DNA from: Ardenticatenaceae bacterium
GTDB taxonomy: Bacteria; Chloroflexota; Anaerolineae; Promineifilales; Promineifilaceae
Direction: 5' to 3'
Length of the DNA: 9,740 nt
Assembly (NCBI GenBank): GCA_020634315.1
Contig: JACKBV010000094.1
Span: 1 to 9,740, forward strand
The position numbers were made by a program, and so were the translations under genes. Positions 6,405 through 9,740 of the stretch are shown in pieces. How positions within the stretch are numbered: position 1 is the first letter of the stretch; each line of letters starts with the position of its first letter. The notes below the pieces were generated by a model, which ran no database searches, was not told the origin of the DNA, and was given only the letters and a program-made list of their open reading frames with translations.

Positions 6405-7298
6405 TTAGCCTTTAAAGAAACGTTCGGCAAAAACTGCCAACGGCGTCGGTTGAATGCCATAGATTGAAGCTGTTTCGTTCATGTCAATGCCGCTCTCATA
6501 CGTTTCAAACCCGCTTAACATGGACGACATCATTTCGGGGATGAGCGGCACGGTTTCGCCCATCGGCATATAGTTGATGGGTAACGATTGTCCCAAAACC
6601 TGTCCGGTGGTTTCCACAATCTCCGTCCAGGTGTAGGAAACGGGACCGGCAATCCGGATCGCTTTGTTGCGGGCGGCGGCGTGGCTAACGGCAGTAACCG
6701 CATATTTCGCGACATCCCCCACTGACACAAAAGCGTGTTGGTGATTTCCCTTGCCAACCAATGTTACCGGCTGTCCCGCCTGTAACGGAATGCCCACCAC
6801 CGCCCCAATCCAAACCTCCATAAAAACGCCCGGCTTGAGAATCGTATAATCCAGTCCGCTGGCAGCCAGATGCGCCTCGCAAGCGGCCTTAGCTTGGTAA
6901 AACGGATTAGGATGGTTGATATCTACCCCGTCCGCCGATGTATAAATGAGATGGCGAACGCCGGCCGTTTTGGCCGCATCAATCAAGTTTTGCGTGCCTT
7001 GCAAATCGACACTCTCAATCGTGTCTTCACCGCCGCGAAGGATCGAATTCGCAGTGGTAATCACGGTTTCAATACCCGCACACGCTGCATCTAGCGAAGC
7101 ACGATCCTTTAAGTCACCATAAACGGGCTGCGCTCCGGCATCAATCAACGTCTGCGCCGGTGTGCCCAGCCCTTGTTTGGCCATTTCCGTCGCCGGTGAA
7201 TTGTGCCGCACTAAAATGCGCACACTGTTTCCTTGCTGCAGCAGCTGCTGCGTAATCATGCCTCCCAACAAACCGGTCGCACCCACAACAAGTATCAT
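6405..7298 (-). CDS. NmrA-like atypical SDR family NAD(P)-binding protein
   Basis: This 297-residue protein has an N-terminal Rossmann fold. The glycine motif VVGATGLLGG (residues 4-13) matches the T/G-x-x-G-x-x-G dinucleotide site, and ILVR plus a GDLKD segment match the NmrA / atypical SDR pattern (VYGDLKD). The segment YTSADG...NPFYQAK corresponds to the usual active-site strand and helix, but the spacing is Y-x-x-K rather than Y-x-x-x-K. It may therefore be a redox sensor or a reductase with a different mechanism. The substrate is unknown. ATG 7298 is chosen because GGAGGT (plus 7304-7309) lies 5 nt upstream and the Rossmann motif then starts at residue 4, as usual. A longer in-frame start at 7388 would run through the palindrome at 7347-7375. 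It precedes the 69-residue gene, with a 42-bp gap. Confidence 0.88.
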   Translation of the reverse strand: MILVVGATGLLGGMITQQLLQQGNSVRILVRHNSPATEMAKQGLGTPAQTLIDAGAQPVYGDLKDRASLDAACAGIETVITTANSILRGGEDTIESVDLQGTQNLIDAAKTAGVRHLIYTSADGVDINHPNPFYQAKAACEAHLAASGLDYTILKPGVFMEVWIGAVVGIPLQAGQPVTLVGKGNHQHAFVSVGDVAKYAVTAVSHAAARNKAIRIAGPVSYTWTEIVETTGQVLGQSLPINYMPMGETVPLIPEMMSSMLSGFETYESGIDMNETASIYGIQPTPLAVFAERFFKG

Positions 7299-7303
7299 TT
7301 CAT

Positions 7304-7309
7304 ACCTCC
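7304..7309 (-). promoter_or_regulatory. Ribosome binding site of the SDR gene
   Basis: On the minus strand, GGAGGT lies 5 nt before ATG 7298. It decides this start over the longer in-frame start at 7388. Confidence 0.75.
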
Positions 7310-7346
7310 AAAACTCTAGGGGTTCGTTCATTTTTATCTTGGTAAA

Positions 7347-7375
7347 ATTGGTCCAATCTTCAAGATTGGACCAAT
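7347..7375 (-). terminator. Nested palindrome after the secreted-protein gene; candidate terminator or operator
   Basis: Perfect 14-bp arms (7347-7360 and 7362-7375) flank a single central base. Each arm also holds its own palindrome of the form ATTGG-N-CCAAT (7347-7357 and 7365-7375), and the centre CTTCAAG is palindromic too. On the minus strand it lies 32 nt past the stop of the secreted-protein gene and is followed by TTTTACC, a short T-tract, so it may terminate that transcript. It is also about 50 bp upstream of the SDR start, so it could instead be a two-site operator for that gene. Confidence 0.65.
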
Positions 7376-7407
7376 CTGCAAACTCCAAAGTTGTTTCCGA
7401 ACGTTCC

Positions 7408-7893
7408 CTAGGGATCGATCAGCGTCCCTTCAAATGTGAGCACTCCGGTTGTGCCATCAGCCCCACCATAATAGGTGCCGCTGCCAGTTGCACCACTGAA
7501 CCTGCCAGTTCCCTCAGTAATTCCGTAGTCTCCCCAGTAGTCAAAGCCACCAATATCATTGGGTACGGCGTAACCGTTGAAGGAACCGAACAATTGGGAG
7601 CCGTCTGCTGCTGTAAAGACCATGTCTCCGGTCTGGAGGGCTGGGAAAGTTGTGATATCTACCATGGAATTAGCATACCATTCGCTGTTTCCCAAATGAG
7701 TACCACCACACTCCGCTGGTATTGTTACAACTAGATACCCAGGAATCACATCAACTTCCGGATACGTCACACAATTGACCTTAAAAGGTGTAACTGCACC
7801 CTCTGCCAAGACAACTGTTTGCACACTTAACGTGGACAATATCAGGAACAAAGTGATTCCTATCAACAGTCGGACATGAACAATCCTTTTCAT
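7408..7893 (-). CDS. Secreted protein, probable AOC-like beta-barrel domain
   Basis: This 161-residue protein has a clear signal peptide: KR at residues 2-3, a hydrophobic core LLIGITLFLILS, and a likely cut after VLA (residue 30). The mature part is rich in Gly, Thr and aromatic residues, with GGTHLGNSEWYA (63-74), FTAADGSQLFGSFNG (93-107) and EGTGRFSGATGSGTYYGG (127-144). These blocks resemble bacterial secreted proteins with an allene-oxide-cyclase-like barrel, where THLG, AANGD and GTGRFxGATG recur. That assignment is from memory of the pattern. Two cysteines (C41 and C62) could form a disulphide outside the cell. ATG 7893 is chosen because GAGGAGG lies 5 nt upstream; the adjacent ATG at 7896 is only 2 nt away from it. 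The gene has a candidate SARP-type promoter upstream and a palindrome downstream, so it is probably transcribed alone. Confidence 0.75.
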   Translation of the reverse strand: MKRIVHVRLLIGITLFLILSTLSVQTVVLAEGAVTPFKVNCVTYPEVDVIPGYLVVTIPAECGGTHLGNSEWYANSMVDITTFPALQTGDMVFTAADGSQLFGSFNGYAVPNDIGGFDYWGDYGITEGTGRFSGATGSGTYYGGADGTTGVLTFEGTLIDP

Positions 7894-7898
7894 CATAA

Positions 7899-7905
7899 CC
7901 TCCTC
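7899..7905 (-). promoter_or_regulatory. Ribosome binding site of the secreted-protein gene
   Basis: On the minus strand, GAGGAGG is followed by two ATG codons in tandem. The second (7893) has the better spacing of 5 nt. Confidence 0.75.
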
Positions 7906-7976
7906 ATTTGCCGACATGGGCATATGGCCCAGGTTCAGACATTTGATCAAACTTTGTTTCAGCGAATATTGGAGTA

Positions 7977-8010
7977 AGTGTACAGAGGTTAGCGTTCCAA
8001 AAGCGTTCCA
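7977..8010 (-). promoter_or_regulatory. Direct-repeat operator and -10 box with SARP-type geometry
   Basis: On the minus strand, TGGAACGCT occurs twice (plus 8002-8010 and 7991-7999) with 2 bp between, a period of 11 bp. Exactly 8 bp later comes TACACT (plus 7977-7982; 4 of 6 matches to TATAAT). There is no proper -35 box. Known SARP activators bind direct repeats with an 11-bp period whose 3' copy lies 8 bp from the -10. The site lies 3 bp after the stop of the ATPase-TPR gene and about 84 bp before the start codon of the secreted-protein gene. Confidence 0.5.
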
Positions 8011-8013
8011 GAG

Positions 8014-9740
8014 CTACAGGTAACGGTATGTTTGGGCAAGTTGGAGCGCTTGGTGGAGATGGGTTTGAGTGGCATTCGGGTGGTTGTTTTCCCAGGCAGT
8101 GACGGCTTGTCGGAGAACGGCCGTTACCTCATCCGGCAGCCGCTGTTGATCTGGTGTAAGCAGCATTTTGATATAACGAACGGCAACGGCCGTTTCATTT
8201 TGTGCCAGCGCTGTGCCCACCAACGGCCAAAGAAAGATCCATTTGAGGGGCAATCCCAATTGCAACTGTCGCGCAGCAGTTAATGCCGCATCCCCGTGCT
8301 GCTGAGCCTCAACCAGTTTATTCTCTCGCCAGGCAATCCAGGCCAAACTTCCTCTAGCACTGGCAATATATTCCAGCATCTGACTTTGTTCGGCAATTGC
8401 CAGTGCCTGCGGTGCGAGTTTCCTCACTTTACCAACGCATCCCTGTTTTCGGTAAATTACACACAAGTAGCCCAGGCAGCGACATTGCACCACAATATCA
8501 CCTATTTGTTCAGCTTTCGTCAATGCTGCTCGCATAAAGGTCTCAGCGGAATCAAGATCACCACCCCATCCATGCAATAGATGTGAAAAGGCCAAGGCAA
8601 ACAAGGCAAAAGCAATCTGTTGGGCGTCACCTGATTCTTCAATGGCGGAAAGAGACGCCTGGGCGTATGTCACCGTTTCTTGTGGCAAGACGTACCGATC
8701 CCGACGGAGAGAGAGCATGACCAGGCGCTGAAAATACAAACCTCTTTGCATTGGCGTGCCATGCGTTTCGATCCACGGTCTGATACGCTGCACCAAATGA
8801 TCTAATTCTTCCTCTCGATTCATCCAATAATATGTCCACAGAAAATCAAGTTGGATGTGCAGCCACTCTTGCCTCCAAACCAGTTCAGTCCCGCCAGGCG
8901 AATCCCCTAAGGCAATTTCTGCCTTGTGTAGTTCCTCAGCGACTCTTTCATATTCTTTTTGTAAGAGCCACAATCGCGACAGTTTGCGGTGCAGGCAGGA
9001 TTTTTGCAGATTGTTGGTTGTGAGGTTAATGGCCGTTTCATACGCTCCTTTCGCCTCATCCTTCTGACCAATCGTTTCCAAAACATCACCCAACTGCTCA
9101 TAAAGCTGAAACCGGCTAGATTCATCAATATCACCCTGCGGCAGAAGGGCAATAGCACAATTCAGGTATTGCAATGTTTCCTGATTCGCATAAATTTTTT
9201 GGGAGACTTTTGCGGCACGCTTAAAATAACTTATGGCCCGCGTGAACTGGCCAATTGCTTCACAATGAACAGCAATCTTGCCGCTAACGCTATCCAGATC
9301 GTGCGCGTGCAGGGTTTCCAATGCTTTGATAATACGGCCGTGCAGCAAACGCCGCCGCGCCATTCCCAAAGCGGCATAGGTAGCCTGGCGTAATTTGTCG
9401 TGGCTGAAATCGTATTCATCCGTCCCACGCTCACGCACAATGCGCCGCTGCCATAGCTCATCCAAGCCGGTAACTAATGACTCCTCGTCTTGATTACACG
9501 CTGCCGCCAGCAAATCAAAGGTAAAAGACCGGCCAATGGTAGCTGCCAATTCACACAATTCCCGTGCCGTGGAGGAAAGCTGCGCCAGACGCATTTCTAA
9601 TACCAGCCGCACTTTGTCTGGCAGCGAGGTGATGGCAGCAGACGACTCGCTTTCCCTACGTTGCAAGCCGGTTCGCGCCATTTCGACCACAAACAAGGGA
9701 TTGCCTTCAGTTTCAGCATACAGCCATTCTGCCTCGGAGG
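8014..9740 (-). CDS. ATPase-TPR (AfsR/SARP-like, STAND) transcriptional regulator, C-terminal 575 residues
   Basis: The frame is open to the window end, so the N-terminus is missing. It begins SEAEWLYAETEGNPLFVVE, the end of an AAA/NACHT-like ATPase module in large regulators. Next come LPDKVRLVLEMRLAQLS, an ATIGRSFTFDLLA winged-helix-like segment, and the FSHDKLRQATY motif (plus about 9379-9408). The rest is helical and TPR-like, for example HCEAIGQFTRAISYFKRAA and LYEQLGDVLETIGQKDEAKGAYETAI. The C-terminus ends in TPR-type helices (HLHQALQLAQTYRYL) with no LuxR HTH. A DNA-binding domain, if present, should be at the unseen N-terminus, as in AfsR/SARP-BTAD proteins. This suggests an ATP-dependent switch that binds promoter DNA. 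The Walker motifs are outside the window. The stop is TAG at 8014-8016. Confidence 0.82.
   Translation of the reverse strand, partial: SEAEWLYAETEGNPLFVVEMARTGLQRRESESSAAITSLPDKVRLVLEMRLAQLSSTARELCELAATIGRSFTFDLLAAACNQDEESLVTGLDELWQRRIVRERGTDEYDFSHDKLRQATYAALGMARRRLLHGRIIKALETLHAHDLDSVSGKIAVHCEAIGQFTRAISYFKRAAKVSQKIYANQETLQYLNCAIALLPQGDIDESSRFQLYEQLGDVLETIGQKDEAKGAYETAINLTTNNLQKSCLHRKLSRLWLLQKEYERVAEELHKAEIALGDSPGGTELVWRQEWLHIQLDFLWTYYWMNREEELDHLVQRIRPWIETHGTPMQRGLYFQRLVMLSLRRDRYVLPQETVTYAQASLSAIEESGDAQQIAFALFALAFSHLLHGWGGDLDSAETFMRAALTKAEQIGDIVVQCRCLGYLCVIYRKQGCVGKVRKLAPQALAIAEQSQMLEYIASARGSLAWIAWRENKLVEAQQHGDAALTAARQLQLGLPLKWIFLWPLVGTALAQNETAVAVRYIKMLLTPDQQRLPDEVTAVLRQAVTAWENNHPNATQTHLHQALQLAQTYRYL

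Larger units (their letters stand above)
78..9340. repeat. HIP-like iterated palindrome ACGGCCGT, dispersed across the window
   Basis: CGGCCG occurs 20 times, starting at 78, 305, 1146, 1260, 1558, 2071, 2149, 2281, 3191, 3824, 4488, 4692, 4915, 5169, 5701, 6286, 6962, 8118, 8187 and 9335. Seventeen of these are ACGGCCGT and eleven are the full AACGGCCGTT (CGGCCG at 1260, 1558, 2071, 2149, 2281, 4488, 4915, 5701, 6286, 8118 and 8187). Chance would give about 0.15 copies of a fixed octamer and 0.01 of a fixed decamer at this length with even base use. All lie in coding sequence, mostly read as Thr-Ala-Val or Asn-Gly-Arg. Confidence 0.9.

Noticed and set aside
6353..6485. 13-bp direct repeat TTTCGTTCATGTC at 6353 and 6473
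   Set aside because: Both copies are coding (reading Asp-Met-Asn-Glu), and about one 13-bp repeat is expected by chance in a window of this size.
1..9740. Defence system, mobile element, CRISPR array or RNA gene
   Set aside because: No transposase, integrase, nuclease, spaced identical repeats, tRNA-like cloverleaf or rRNA sequence was recognised. The genes are housekeeping, transport and signalling types.

Overview
The window looks like chromosomal DNA from an uncultured Chloroflexota bacterium, probably Anaerolineae or Ardenticatenia. The reasons are moderate GC, mixed ATG/GTG/TTG starts, a large receiver-rich hybrid kinase paired with a regulator carrying a sigma-like HTH, and an ATPase-TPR regulator of the AfsR/SARP-like kind. 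This placement is inference from family resemblance. No mobile element, tRNA, rRNA or CRISPR array was seen.

Layout. 2-316 (+) is the C-terminal end of a citrate synthase, which converges on a DMT/EamA permease with a very histidine-rich tail (385-1449, -). An imperfect inverted repeat lies between them. A small two-helix membrane protein (1521-1787, +) diverges from the permease. The two promoters appear to sit back to back with touching -35 boxes, and both seem to give leaderless transcripts. An inverted repeat covers the small gene's stop codon. Next comes a two-gene signalling operon: a membrane hybrid histidine kinase with a dead and a live receiver (1875-4082, +), coupled by an ATGA overlap to an HTH / degenerate kinase / receiver protein (4079-5308, +). 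A Yip1-like five-helix membrane protein follows (5343-5978, +).

The right half is on the minus strand. Read in transcription order it holds the C-terminal end of an ATPase-TPR regulator (9740-8014), a secreted beta-barrel-like protein (7893-7408), a nested palindrome that could be its terminator, an NmrA-like SDR oxidoreductase (7298-6405) and a 69-residue conserved-looking protein (6362-6153).

Three things stand out. (1) The palindrome ACGGCCGT occurs 17 times (11 as AACGGCCGTT) in genes of every type, far above chance, like the HIP1 octamer of cyanobacteria. (2) Upstream of the secreted protein there is a pair of 9-bp direct repeats with an 11-bp period, followed after exactly 8 bp by a -10-like box. 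This is the geometry of SARP/AfsR operators, and it lies directly after an AfsR-like regulator gene. (3) The two-gene phosphorelay contains an inactivated receiver, a receiver without the conserved lysine, and a kinase-like module without its ATP-binding boxes.
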